Shown here one piece after another: positions 35,401 to 45,390 of a stretch of 64,000 nucleotides of DNA. Numbering within the stretch: position 1 is the stretch's first letter; each line of letters begins with the position of its first letter. The DNA is taken from NCBI RefSeq assembly GCF_029633865.1, contig NC_079219.1:51746974-51810973 (forward strand). The letters are read 5' to 3'. The translations under genes were made by a program, and so were the position numbers. The notes under the pieces were generated by a model. That model saw only the letters and a program-made list of their open reading frames with translations. It ran no database searches and was not told where the DNA came from. This DNA comes from Lampris incognitus. Lineage: Eukaryota; Chordata; Actinopteri; Lampriformes; Lampridae.

Positions 35401-38400
35401 TGTATTTAACGTTTAAACGTCCAGCTTCCAAGCCTTCTCCCACATTTCGCCGCTAAGGTAGGGCCATAAAATGCTATACGGGTTAACAATTTTCCATGTA
35501 AAGTCCTACCCCACGCTGCCCATATTAAAATGAGCAGCAATAAAAGCTTTCATTATTTAGCTATTGTCTTGAAATATCAAAAGACATTTGTTTGCATATA
35601 AACCTTCAAGGTTGTTGTTTCAAACAGATAATTAAGAGATTATAAATCAAGCTAATAATCTAGCTAATAGCATATTTTGGTGAAGATCTATTGACAAAAT
35701 ATGACCACTACTGCATAAAGTGTATCTGGTCTAACAGCTGGTATGCAAATATAAGAAACAGATGGTGGATCAGGCCATTCACTTGAAACTATAGTACGAT
35801 AGCTATAATGAAAGTTGGCAGTGGCACTAATATTGCAAATGTAACCTCTGTGGCATCCCCTCAGCAATGTCACTTTATGAGCATCAAATCGCATGTGTCA
35901 GATCATTGCATCTGTCACTGTGGGCCTTTAGCATTGAAGGAAGATTCAGACTTCTCAGTGTAGATGACCAATTTGCCATGTTTTGTGTGTGTGTGTGTGT
36001 ATGTCTGTGTGTGTGTGGCTGTTTCTCTGTCTGTCTGATCAATTTTTTTAGTCACCCCACAGGACTACCAGCCGCCAGGCTTCAAGGAGGGGGACAGTGA
36101 CATGTTCGAGTTTGAGAGGCAGCCTTTGAAGGTCACCATGGGGGAGGCGGTTACCCCCTTCCACAAATTTACAGTGGATGTGAGCACAGAGAAGGAGAGG
36201 CTGGAGCAGGTAGAAAAAATGTTAAGGAAAAAAGATAGAGAGAAAGACGCCCCAATGAAATTACATGATTACATTTAGGTAATAAGCAGATCACATATGC
36301 CTTATGGGTTTTTTTTATGTCTGTCTGTGAATAGATGGTCTATAAAGATAGATAGTCTTGATAGAGAGCTACATATATACAATCGTACATCTTTGCAATA
36401 GCTCTGGGAAAATTATAGTTTCAAATTGGTAATGTTAATTTTTATAAAACAGTATTGAAACCAGCCAACATACAGATCGGGTGTAGTGGGATAATAGATT
36501 TGTAATAGTCTTTTTATTTTGCAGAATGGATAAGACCTTGATCTCTCAAAGTGGTTTGGTCATATGTGAACACTTTGTGTTCAAGAGTTCAGTCCCAGAA
36601 TGCAAAAGGGCAGGCGTTATGTGACTGGCCTCTTCTGACAGGGGTTGAAGGCCGACGCTATAACTTTTTTATCAGATGGGCTTCTGTCATCGAAGTCTTT
36701 ATTGATATTATTCTGCTCATCTAATCATATCCAAAAGGGTTGGTTAGTTCTCACGTGAGTTTGATATTTTGTTATGACACTGCGTATTCCACGTCTCAGG
36801 TGTGTGATAAACGCACCTTCCATAAAAGGATTGCAATCCTTATGTTTCGTCTTTTAATGTCCTTTTTAATTTTGAAATGAATGACTGGCTTTTTTCCCCC
36901 CAAATGACGACTTGTGTCACACAAACATGTCTCTGAGGTGTCTGTATATTTCCAGTCTGTTGCACAGCCTCATAATTGTTATTACACTCGCATGTTTTTA
37001 AATTCTCTTGAGAGACATCACTCTAAGACATGCCCGTGTAGTCTTCACCTCATTACTTTGTTGTCATTCATTCTGATGTTCCCATTCAGAGCGACTTATT
37101 TTCATTCAAATTCAGACTAATGGTAGCGCACAAACGTTCGGGGCAATCAGACCTCTTTTGAGAGCTGTTTTGATTGACAGCTGCGCTTTTCTGTGTTTCC
37201 AGGTAGATAAGGTGGATCCTGTTCATGTGAGGGGCAAGTGGATTCTGCACATGGATGGCTCAGTGGCGCAGGTCAGTCCACAACGAGTTAGACATGGAGC
37301 CAATTTGTATGAGAGTAATCAAGCGCTTTAATACAGTGTATCATGGGTATTTAATTTGTTTTAGCATTGCAATCTAAGCAAACGAATAGTTTTCTCTGTG
37401 ACACTTGGACAGATAATTCTGGTTTCTTCTTATGTATGCAACTTTGAGACAAATAAATTTGGAGGTGTTTGCTTGTTGTGCTTATTTCTCTAGTTTAAAG
37501 TTGAAGAAATAACAATCCCACACAAATTTAATCCGCAAACGGTAATTGACCGATACAATGAACATTACCAGACTAAAATAAGAGGAAATTTAAAGGACAC
37601 TTTTGTCAAAAGACTAAAATTAACTTTGTAAACAAAAATTAAGTTCAGTGATATTGTTAAAATTAGCACTATTACTATTAAGTTTATTTACTTTTCAAGA
37701 GAGAAATTTTTGTATTTCAAACACGCTGCAAGATCAGCATTAATGAATGAATGAATGCCTTTATTTGTCATTGCACAGCTGTACAACAAAATTAAGTGCA
37801 ACTCCCCAGTGGTAAGAAATTTAAAAAAAAGGAAAAAAAATATATACACATACACACAAATAGTCAAAATACAAATGGACACACACTTGCAGCACAATCA
37901 ACATATAATGTATGCATAAGTGTAAAAATAAGTGTAATATCTTAGACGTGGGAGCTGGGCCCAGTCTGCCCTACTAGAAATACAGTATCATGCTATATAT
38001 CATGCTTTCATGCTGTACAGTTAAAAATGTTTTCACTTTTAGAGCAAGACGACCAAAGAATTGGAGAAGCCTGACGTTGAGATGTCTTACTTGGACGACA
38101 GCGGTAAAAGAAATAACCTTCAACAGTTTTTTTTTTTTACTTGAACATGCAATAGAGTGATTTTTTTTTTTTTGAGAGCCTTCAACCCAACTAATCTTGT
38201 AACAATAACTTATTCAGGGCTTACACGAACCTTGAAAATCCTTGACAGTCTCTGAATTGAAAAAGACTATAAAGCTTTTGAATATGGATGAGTGGCCTTG
38301 AATGTGCTTAAAATCATGGCTAAATCTACAGCGCTCGCAAGTTAGCTGAGGTGTGCATAGCATAATACAAGTGAGGCCTCCATACGGCGCTGTGCAGGAA

Positions 38401-39813
38401 ATGCTTGTAGATGCTTCCTGTCGAGTTTTTAATGTCAACCTGGTTGAGCTGGTTATTATTGGAGGGATAAAACCTCATTACACATGTCTTATGTACAGAG
38501 GAAAATATGTAGTAAATCAAAAGAAGACCTGGAACCTGAAAGTCTAACGCTGGCTTTTAAATGTGGATGTTTTTAGAGATACACAGTCAAACTTATACAC
38601 TTACTGTATACGTGTTAAGTGTGCGGGGTAGGTCAGGGGGTATATGATATATGTGTGCGCTTGTGATGTGCATGCATGAGTGTGTGTTTTGTTCTCTTTT
38701 TAATCTGATAAACACAGAGACCCAGATGAGCTCTCAGGAGAAGACGGAGGTGTGGCTGGAAGGCACAGGGAACTCACAGGTGGGCTGAACATCAGAATCA
38801 GAATTGTCTTTCACTGCCAACAACACAGATGGAGACTGCGTGACACACATGGGAGAAGACGTTTAATTTAGGACTAAAGCGATTCTGCAAGTGTGGCACA
38901 GTAGCTGCGATTGGAATGTGGTTTTAACTTGATTTTTTAGTATTTGCTGGATAAGGTCCTTTGCAAGCTTGATCTTCCATATCGCCACAACAACATTGCT
39001 TTTTCTTAAGGCTTCTCCTTCCACATTTGGCTGCTATGGGGGAGACGCAAATTGTGATTCAGTGAATAATTTCTCCCAGGAAAGTCCTACCCGACAGTAA
39101 CAAACACTAAAATGAGCAACTACAATAGCACTCGTTATTTAGTTATTTATAGATTTGCTATTGACTAAAATGTGCCAGCGATACAAAATACCAGAAGAGA
39201 CGTGTGTTTCCATATAAATCTCCAGTATCGTAAGTTAAACACCAAGGATCCATCACCTAGCCAGCACGTTACTGCTGTCAGAGGGCCACAAGGGCCGGGA
39301 AACAGGGCGGTACTGTGTAAACATGAAGTCAAGGGCTCCTCAGCAGGGCCCCTGCAGCATCTGTCTCCTCCTCAGGTGGAGACTGTGGCGAAGGGGACCA
39401 GTGAAACGGAGATGGCACTCAAGAGGAGGTGGCCCAGAAGAGTCATTAAGTTGACAAAGGTCAGTCCCCTTCTCAAAGCTCCAGTGTCCCCTTTCACATT
39501 TAGATCACAGCTAGAGGACTCGCACCATTCATGTTAAAGTAGTCAGACTGCTGTGGAGGATGGAAAAGACATACGAAATGAAAATGTCATACGTTATCTT
39601 GTCTTTTTATATTCGAATTTGTGTCGTTTATTAGTATAAAGCGAATATGCCTTTACATTGATTTTACTTGGGCTTCACAATTATGTTTTTTTTTATATTT
39701 AATATTTTTTAATATTTAATATAATTTTAAGAAGTCAGAATTATAATAATGAAATGTCGGCTCGGATAAAATTTCAGTCGTTTCCTTTTTCTCAGTGTTA
39801 TTACATCAGTAAC

Positions 39814-39871
<58 letters not shown>

Positions 39872-40211
39872 AAAAGAACACATCTGTCAAAGATGTCACC
39901 GCAGCAGCTCCTGTCAAGGATAAAACGGTGAGACTCTTCTCCTATATGTGAATAATGTGTCCTCACCTCATCTTCCAAATGTGATATGAACGCAACCTGA
40001 AAGTAAGGAAGGACTGATCCTTTTTACTAGTTTCTTGTCAGTAAAATGCTTCCTGCCCCGGACTGGTTAACGGATTATACAGCTTACCTTAGCAGACTTG
40101 GTAAGTCTGAAAAATTATTTTCCTAACGATAAAAACTAGGAAAGAATTCCCCCAATTTCCTGGAAACATGCAAAAAAACTATCTTCCTTTGTAATAAACA
40201 GTTAGCTACAC

Positions 40212-40255
<44 letters not shown>

Positions 40256-41141
40256 CACGTGTATTCATGTGTGTGTGTGGTGTGTGTGTGTGTTCACCTA
40301 CTATCATTTCAAAAGTTGGGGTTATTTGTTGTGCAGAATATTTCAAGTTTGTCATGTGCCGATAATCAAATATCAAATTAAAAAAGGATGAAATTGAGAA
40401 AATATACCTAAAAGATGATATATACTGTTTCAAAGGTGAATTAAAAATGCAAAACATTTAACACAGGGCAGAAATAAATGAACAAAGTGTAAAAAAAATA
40501 GACTAGCCAGTCCTGTAAGTAGCATTGTACAAGGTGTGTATTCACAATAACAGTTGTAATAAATGAATAATAACAGCAGTTACAGCTCAGTGGCAGATGA
40601 GTAATATAAATAAACTACAGTAACAATAGGGACATGGGCTGTGCTGCACATATAATAATATGAGTACACAAGTTGCAGTGAGTTTAATTGTGGGTTGTGT
40701 TCGTCTGAAGAGACAGTGGATCCGACTTAGTCAGGCGGCAGTGGAGGTCGGCATTGTCACCATTATTGTTCACGAATCCTCATCAGCCCCAGAATATGGC
40801 GCCGTATTGCTAAATTATCAGAATAAATACTCATCACAGACACCAGCCAAAAACAACAGGGGACACTTAAGTCTGGTAGAAGTTAGACTTGTAGACGTGG
40901 GCCACGATGCCGCTGGGAAACCCTGCTGCAAGAGCCGGACGAGTGTGTCGTTCTGTATCGGCTCATCTTCAGAGAGCGCGCTCGCGTGTCTGTTAAGGGA
41001 TGCTGTGTGTAGTCGAGCCAACTGTGTCCCCTCTTTTGTTTCCAGATGTCTCAGTTTGAAATCCTCAGCAGTCAGGAGTGCGTCAACCCTTCCTCCTCTA
41101 TGCGCAAGAGGCGCAAGTTTAGCGAGCCCAAAGAGTGCTGA
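21907..41141 (+). CDS. hormad1: Hormad1, meiotic HORMA-domain axis protein (15 coding exons, 375 aa)
   Basis: HORMAD1 coats unsynapsed meiotic chromosome axes and supports double-strand-break formation, synapsis and checkpoint signalling in germ cells. Exons: 21907-21945, 22259-22403, 24307-24370, 24671-24707, 24896-24916, 26333-26359, 26489-26556, 27549-27694, 36052-36209, 37203-37271, 38043-38103, 38718-38779, 39376-39459, 39877-39927, 41046-41141. All joins keep phase and total 1128 nt. The N-terminal HORMA domain (about residues 14-235, exons 2-9) shows [51 protein letters not shown] and [11 protein letters not shown], all close to vertebrate HORMAD1. The acidic/basic tail ends [13 protein letters not shown], matching the mammalian C-terminal closure-motif region. 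Human HORMAD1 is 394 aa. Exons 13-14 are the least conserved and least certain. Introns 2 and 8 are loaded with transposons. Confidence 0.92.
22590..24190 (-). mobile_element. Tc1-like DNA transposon in hormad1 intron 2, transposase broken
   Basis: Inverted ends of roughly 270-300 bp run from 22590 (TA, then CACTGAAAATATAA) to 24190 (reverse strand TACTGAACAAAAATATAAAT), with TA at both edges. Both contain GATCTAAGAC, ACACAAAAGGCC, CACCTGACAGGTGTGGCATA and CACAATAAAAGGCCACTCTA. The transposase is on the minus strand: an N-terminal part with [13 protein letters not shown] near 23770, a middle fragment near 23700-23485, and a C-terminal part at 23283-22927 with HVWDALD after [14 protein letters not shown]. 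Frameshifts and stops make it inactive. It is a DDE/DDD cut-and-paste element; target TA duplication fits the family. Confidence 0.85.
25250..25590. repeat. Dispersed repeat, copy 2 of an unidentified family, in hormad1 intron 5
   Basis: Related to 11155-11545, same orientation, diverged. It includes TATCTTGCTTCCGTAA, GGGACAAAACAAAAGG and TTTGGCATAA landmarks. Intron 5 is otherwise unremarkable AT-rich DNA. Confidence 0.6.
26638..26860 (+). repeat. Teleost dispersed repeat in hormad1 intron 7
   Basis: Recognisable order of a very common fish repeat: GGTCAATTTTATTTGTATAG, GGGGCTTTACAGCACTACAG, AGACCCTCGCATCGGATAAG, CTCCCTAAAAAAGAAAAACC, TTTAACAGGGAGAAAAAAGT, GAAACTTCAGGGAGAGC, CAGAGGAGGGATCGCTCTCC. 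The family name was not assigned. Confidence 0.6.
28247..28424 (+). mobile_element. tRNA-derived SINE (second family) in hormad1 intron 8
   Basis: A box-like GGTGGCTCACCTGGTAGAGC is followed by a degenerate B box (GATTCAAATCC). The tail carries CCCTTTGCTGCGTGTCATCC, CTCTCTCTCCCCTGCCTTTC, CTATCGCTGTC and ends AAAAAATAATCTTAAAAAAA. A minus-orientation relative lies at 8280-8463. Confidence 0.65.
28450..29335 (+). pseudogene. Non-LTR retrotransposon reverse transcriptase, C-terminal fragment with zinc finger
   Basis: Broken frames at 28480-28650 read [20 protein letters not shown] and [11 protein letters not shown], the end of an RT domain. An open frame at 28817-29332 reads [19 protein letters not shown] and [12 protein letters not shown]. 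It ends with a C2H2 finger ([21 protein letters not shown] split over 29265-29325). This order is typical of the 3' half of endonuclease-RT LINEs found widely in animals. It is 5'-truncated and interrupted, so not a host gene. A (GT)n tract follows at 29379. Confidence 0.7.
29379..29421. repeat. (GT)n microsatellite
   Basis: About 21 GT units, followed by a short (GA)n run. Confidence 0.95.
29669..30094 (-). mobile_element. tRNA-derived SINE (third family), minus, with target duplication
   Basis: On the reverse strand it begins with CGTGGTGGTCTATTCCATTG and a degenerate B box (GTTTGAATCCC), then CCTCCGGCTT and GGGCATCCCTACAGACACAA. It is flanked by ATATTTTGCTTTTTT (29654-29668) and ATATTTTGCTTTATT (30095-30109), a near-perfect 15-bp duplication. 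Related copies are at 30552-30818 and 58020-58439. Confidence 0.7.
29845..30545. repeat. Tandem duplication, copy 1 (unoccupied transposon site)
   Basis: This segment matches 30552-32282 in the same order and orientation: SINE head, the TATTTTGCTTTATTTAA junction, the CCTGAAGCTTATGGTTTCTG block, and the TTAGGGGTCGCTACAGCAGA repeat block with a C/T-rich right part. Copy 1 lacks the insertion that splits copy 2; its TTAA is at 30109-30112. Confidence 0.7.
30552..32282. repeat. Tandem duplication, copy 2 (split by a piggyBac-like element)
   Basis: The left part 30552-30836 matches 29845-30112. The right part 31848-32282 matches 30109-30540. It carries a short (GAT)n expansion at 31917-31934 absent from copy 1. 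The intervening 1.0 kb is a transposon. Confidence 0.7.
30837..31847. mobile_element. piggyBac-like non-autonomous element, 1011 bp
   Basis: It is bounded by TTAA on both sides (30833-30836 and 31848-31851). Ends are inverted: CACTAGAATGACCA on the left and reverse-complement CACTAAAATGACCA on the right, one mismatch in 14. TTAA specificity is the signature of the piggyBac superfamily. There is no transposase ORF. Internally a ~160-bp segment (about 30875-31035) is repeated at about 31245-31410. The unoccupied site in the sister duplication (30109-30112) confirms the borders. Confidence 0.8.
32400..33525 (-). pseudogene. L2-type LINE fragment with ORF1 esterase-like piece and RT pieces, minus
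   Basis: On the minus strand, 33525-33310 encodes [20 protein letters not shown], which resembles the SGNH/esterase block of fish L2-group ORF1. 33125-32676 encodes the region ahead of the RT domain ([29 protein letters not shown]-like, VVKPLIKK). 32622-32422 encodes the RT core [20 protein letters not shown] and [15 protein letters not shown]. Stops and an inserted repeat arm (33128-33293) break it. The 3' end is missing here. Confidence 0.7.
33128..33293. repeat. Left arm of a long inverted repeat
   Basis: Reverse complement of 35020-35178 with moderate divergence. Shared blocks are CACTGAGGATGCACAAG/CTTGTGCATCCCCAGTGG, GCATCAGGAAGGGCATC/GATGCCCTTCCTGATGC, CATAAATCAGATTTCCAT and GATCGGTCGAGG. 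The sequence is a common fish dispersed repeat block. Confidence 0.65.
33570..34085 (-). mobile_element. Penelope-like element, 3' part (GIY-YIG and terminal sequence), minus
   Basis: An open stretch on the minus strand from 34130 to 33780 encodes [20 protein letters not shown], with [14 protein letters not shown] and [14 protein letters not shown], the GIY-YIG endonuclease domain in good condition. It is followed leftwards by the terminal non-coding sequence (33710-33570: TTAACTAGAGTTTCAATG, ACTGACTGCAGGTATCC). It adjoins an oppositely oriented copy at about 34080. Confidence 0.75.
34075..34945 (+). mobile_element. Penelope-like element, 3' part, plus strand
   Basis: The plus strand reads [20 protein letters not shown] then [13 protein letters not shown] (RT C-terminus, 34085-34180). 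Next come the linker (34250-34380) and the GIY-YIG block in two frames (34425-34620: [36 protein letters not shown]). The terminal non-coding sequence follows to about 34945. A (GGT)n run at 34647-34670 and frameshifts interrupt it. It forms a head-to-head inverted pair with 33570-34085. Confidence 0.75.
35020..35178. repeat. Right arm of a long inverted repeat
   Basis: Pairs with 33128-33293 in inverted orientation, enclosing the L2 ORF1 piece and the two Penelope-like copies. Confidence 0.65.
37741..37900 (-). repeat. Probable LINE 3' tail in hormad1 intron 10
   Basis: The reverse strand ends with TGCAATGACAAATAAAGGC followed by a short (ATTC)n run (37741-37757), the usual 3' end of a class of fish LINEs. 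No coding sequence is visible. A similar short (TGAA)n tail lies at 49466-49482. Confidence 0.4.
39816..39868. repeat. (GT)n microsatellite abutting hormad1 exon 14
   Basis: About 26 GT units ending only 8 bp before the predicted acceptor AG at 39875-39876. It replaces a normal polypyrimidine tract. Confidence 0.95.
40214..40260. repeat. (GT)n microsatellite in hormad1 intron 14
   Basis: About 18 GT units followed by GCGCGCAC and, further right, a second short (GT)n at 40269-40292. Confidence 0.95.
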
Positions 41142-41820
41142 CCTCCACGACACGGTGGCCTGCTTCTTACATCTCATTTATGTCTCCCGTTAGATTTGAT
41201 GATGAGCTCTTCTCTTCTTTTTCTTTTAGAAGGAGAGTGCCATTCACTTGGCTGCCTTTTGAAGGTTGTGCTTTTACGGCTAATTTTTGGTTATTGTTAA
41301 TTAATTTACTGTTCATTCTCGGTTACTGTTAATTGATTTACTGTTAATTCTCTGTGAGCTCCAGTAAAATATTTTTTTGTATCGCTTCAGATCAGGGTGT
41401 CTTTTTCCTGTGTTGCTGATGAGACGTTTGAGCCGGCACGCAGTCAGGCAGTCAGATTGATTTCTAGCACCGTGTTTATAAAACCCGCTCGTGACCAAGT
41501 GTGCTACAGAGCGACAAAAGGACGCTGAACGGGGGACACAAAAGGAAGCTGCTGTACGGGCCCGCCGGTCGCAGCAGCTGTACCGGAGATGCTGCTGCGC
41601 CGCCCCCGCCAGTACCCCGCCGCATTGCACACACCTGCCTCGCCCTCACAGTTGGGAAAAGGAAACGCAGGCATCTTCCGCCACCACCTAAAGATTAAAA
41701 CGACTTCAACTTCCTGCCTGTAAAAAAGCCCGCCACATCCTGGCTTCGACCAGAAAGACATTCGCTTTCACACGCTCCAAGAGGGAGAGAGAGAAACACT
41801 CGTCCCCCTTTCTGAGAGGG

Positions 41821-41960
41821 CCTGCTGCCATTTGCATGTGAGGTGCCTTAAATGAACCTGTTAAGTGAAAGTGGATTATATCTGTACACGGTGACCTTTG
41901 GGCCCAGATAAGGGCCCATCAGCAGCCTCCCGCCCTGCCGGGCTGTGTGTTTTTAATCTC
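41821..41960. promoter_or_regulatory. Candidate non-coding regulatory block
   Basis: Complex unique sequence with an octamer motif ATTTGCAT (41830-41837) and an AGATAAGG GATA-type motif near 41907, lying among simple repeats. Called only on motif content and sequence complexity. Confidence 0.25.
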
Positions 41961-42062
41961 CTGTTGTTTTTCCCAGAGAGAAGGACATTTGCTGATAGAC
42001 TGCCTTAACCCACTGCGGATCAATACTGCAGGAAGCCTTTGTGATGCATATCCAAGCAGACC

Positions 42063-42094
<32 letters not shown>

Positions 42095-42380
42095 CCTCTC
42101 TCCCTCTCTCTCTCCTCTCTTTGTGAGTCTGCAGCAGCCAGGAGGGAGAGTCGGTGAGAGACTCCATCAAATCAGCCCCCGCTTCCTTACATAGGCATTG
42201 TCTTGGCTGCCACATTTATTTCATTGCCTCCGTGCTTTTTTCTTTTTTATGGGGATTTCTGATAACAGTCAAGCGGAAGAAGCGAAGTGGGGCGTCCGTC
42301 CGTCCGTCCGCTGCGGACAACACACACCTCGCACCCCGATGCTTTTTATGACCTGTGAAATGAATCTGTGTTAGTTAACC

Positions 42381-42434
42381 GCTCAGCCTGACTCGGAACC
42401 GCTCAGCCTGACTCGGAACCGCTCAGCCTGACTC
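42381..42434. repeat. Short tandem repeat, 20-bp unit
   Basis: GCTCAGCCTGACTCGGAACC occurs twice exactly, with a third partial copy. Confidence 0.9.
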
Positions 42435-43544
42435 CGCTACCGGGGTTGTTTTTTTTTACCCCGGGTGTTTATCATTTTGACAGCGGTGGGGGTGTGGTGT
42501 GGTGGGGGTGGGGGTGCACTGGGTATTGATAAGTGATGAAATGCATTGCCAGTAAAAGGCTGCTTTGCCTCACCTCATCCCGCGCTGTTCCGTTGTGGCA
42601 CCCAGTATCTCGCACTAGTACACATTATCGGACCCCTGCATCATGGTTACGACATTTAGAGGCAGAATATATCGACTATAGATCATAAAGAGCAATTCTC
42701 ATTACGGTGGAGCTGACTGTAGTGAAAGCTCCCGGCACCCGGGAGGTTTTGGGAACGGGGGGGGGGGGGGAGGCTCCGCCGCGTGGGAGCAGCGCTGCTG
42801 AATAATAATGGCCGACGTTCTTCCGTAGCGCGGGAACGTTCGCTGCAGTGCGGGCAGCCCAGCGCGCCACGTAGCTTAGCATTAGCGGGGGGGGGGATAA
42901 AAAGGGATCTAAATTGCAATTTTATTACCCCACCGTCACCACCACCACCCTCAATCCTTCACCTGGATCCTGGGACTCTACGTCATTTCTGTACGCACGC
43001 GCACGCGCACACGCACGTCTCCCAGAAATGAATTCTGAAATTAAATTCAGGGGCACGCGGCCGGCGGCCGGCGCTAACGGATCAATCAGCTGGTCAAACA
43101 GCAGGCGGGGTGTGCCGGACGCCTCTGCGGACCAATCGGGAGACGGGGTTTGGCTGTCTTGAGTCAATAGCCGAGGTGCGGGGCCGTCCGTGTAGCCTAC
43201 AGTCAGGGGGGCCAAACCCCACGACGGACCGACACGCTGACTGACGGACGGAGAGCCCTCACCCGTCCCAGGGCTCCGTGTAGATTAAAGCCAGCTCCTC
43301 GGAGGCCATAGTCGCGATGCGGTGATTGTGCCTGCAGGGCCTATGGGCCCCCCGGGGGGGAGGCGGGGTACAGAGAAGGAGTGGACGTCCAGCCCAGGGA
43401 CCATGACCCCGCTGACCTTGCCAGAAGGACAGCAAATGTTTCCGAGCTGATTAGCGCTCCGCCGGCAGAGGAGGCTGCCCCCGCGTCGCGTTAACTCGTC
43501 GGAAAGCGGGCTGTAATCAATACAGCGTAGGAGGGAATCCTGGA

Positions 43545-43760
43545 AGGCGCCATTCAAATGCTTCCCCTCATGTGAAATAAAATAAAGTGTTGATTCAGCT
43601 CCGGCTCTTTGATTTAATTCCTAATATGTCAGATCCTGGTGAGCGGTCCGCTGTTTGGGATTATATTACATGAAATGGCAGGAGACACACTTTACCCGGA
43701 GGATTAGATTCTTGTCCGAGGTTATTCTCATCTCCAATCCAACAAAATGTATGCAAACCA
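43545..43760. promoter_or_regulatory. Candidate non-coding regulatory block
   Basis: AT-richer unique sequence in a GC-rich neighbourhood. It has TTTGATTTAATTCC, GGATTATATTAC and a GGATTAGA Otx-like site (43701-43708). No ORF or repeat signature. Weak call. Confidence 0.25.
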
Positions 43761-45089
43761 GGGTGCTATATTCCAAATGACCACAGGGGGGCGATAAGTA
43801 GCCATAGAATGAGTTTGGGGGGGGGGGACCCCGCTACAGACTAGATGATTCCAAGTCATAACGGAACATCATCTTTTTCCCACATTAACCAGGCCTTCGT
43901 GGACGGGTTCCTACAGTCCAGCGCACACTCCGAACTATCTAAACACGCATGCGCTCCCAACGAGCAACACAGCTCCATCCGACTTGTCGTTTTTTAGAGG
44001 CACCGTGGCGGTATTGATCCGAATATGAGATGCGTTAAAGGAGGGAGGAGGCCGTGAGCAGGTGGCAGTGGGCCGCGGCAGATTCAGGGATTTAGCCACT
44101 CGCCGGGTAGGGTCCGAGCTGCAGAGGGGACCGACACCTACTCGAGACAGATGCTCGAAGCAATGGGATGTGCTCCCATTGTGATCAGAGTGGACAGCTG
44201 AATTGTTTACCACCAAAGGGCCCTTTTCTTCACCGGCAGCCCGGCTCACAATGAGGCCCCACAGCCCTGACAAACCAAGGATTTCTGCAGGGGTGGGTGG
44301 GGGAGGAAGGTGGGTAAATAGGGAAGATGGGAGTGATGGGGGTGGGGTGGTGGTGGGGGGGCGTTACTGCGCGCGTGGATCGAGGGGGGGAACGAGGGGG
44401 GTATAGAGGGTTTAGTAGGGTGAGTTCTGACCGTACCCCCTTTTTTCTTCTTTCTTTTTCTTGTGCTCAGATGGACCCTTCCACCCCCGCCCCCTTTCTC
44501 CTCCCCAAAGCCACCGGAGGGCAGGGGTTTAAATGTCACGCTTGGCCATCAGAGCGCCCGGCCCCTGGCTCGTGTCTCCGGGGGGAAGCACGCAAGCAAG
44601 AGAGAGAGAGGGAGAGAGAGAGGGAGAGAGAGAGGGCGAGCGAGGCGCCCCAGCTCCATTGTCCGTAACGATGGGCAGGAGCTGCTAACTGACTGCAAAT
44701 CGAGTGTATCCTCTCGCCACGTGCCCTTACCATGTCCTGCTCTTGATCAAACACAATGGCGACCCCCCCGCCCCACCCCACCCCACACCCCCACATGCAT
44801 ATAGGTGAATAGCAGGTTTTGGTCATGGTATGTCTGAAAGGGGCTCGACTTTAGGGGCTCCTACAGCTGGAATTCAGCAGGCCATCAGGCCGAATGATAA
44901 ACACAGTTTGTCATCCCGCGGTGGTGTACCCGACACCCATCTGCACATTGCACTCCGGTGTGTTCTTACGTGACAAAAATCGATGCCAACTTTTTTTTCC
45001 CCCAAGCATTCAGTCACGTAAGAAGGACTTAAAATGTTGGGGGGGGGGGTTACAGAGTGTCATGCTGAAATACAAGTACAGGACGAAAT

Positions 45090-45390
45090 ATACGAGCTTA
45101 GCGGGGCGACTTTATCCCAGCCCAAGGTCTCGGCCCATACTTTACCCACCCACAAGATTGAGTGTTTTATGTATCTATTTGTTCTAAATAGTGGCACACT
45201 TGACCTTGAGGCAAGACGTGTGTGTTTGCAGGCCGGCCCGGGAATCATCCCTCCTGTCAGGGACGGCGGCGAGTGACCTTGAACCGGGCAAGGCGCAGGC
45301 CTAGCTGAGTGCACAAACTCATTTAACTCCCGGCTTTGCTATCGACATGCTGTAATCGTTAACATTATGGATGATGAATAACTACTGACT
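45090..45390. promoter_or_regulatory. Candidate non-coding regulatory block
   Basis: Unique sequence with nuclear-receptor-type half sites (TTGACCTTGAGGCA near 45199 and GTGACCTTGAACC near 45273) and a GTTAACATTATGGA stretch near 45359. No coding pattern or repeat similarity seen. Weak call. Confidence 0.25.

Noticed and set aside
40660-41193. 177-aa plus-strand ORF overlapping the end of hormad1
   Set aside because: It overlaps the last hormad1 exon in a different frame; the in-phase exon encodes the conserved RRKFSEPKE end.
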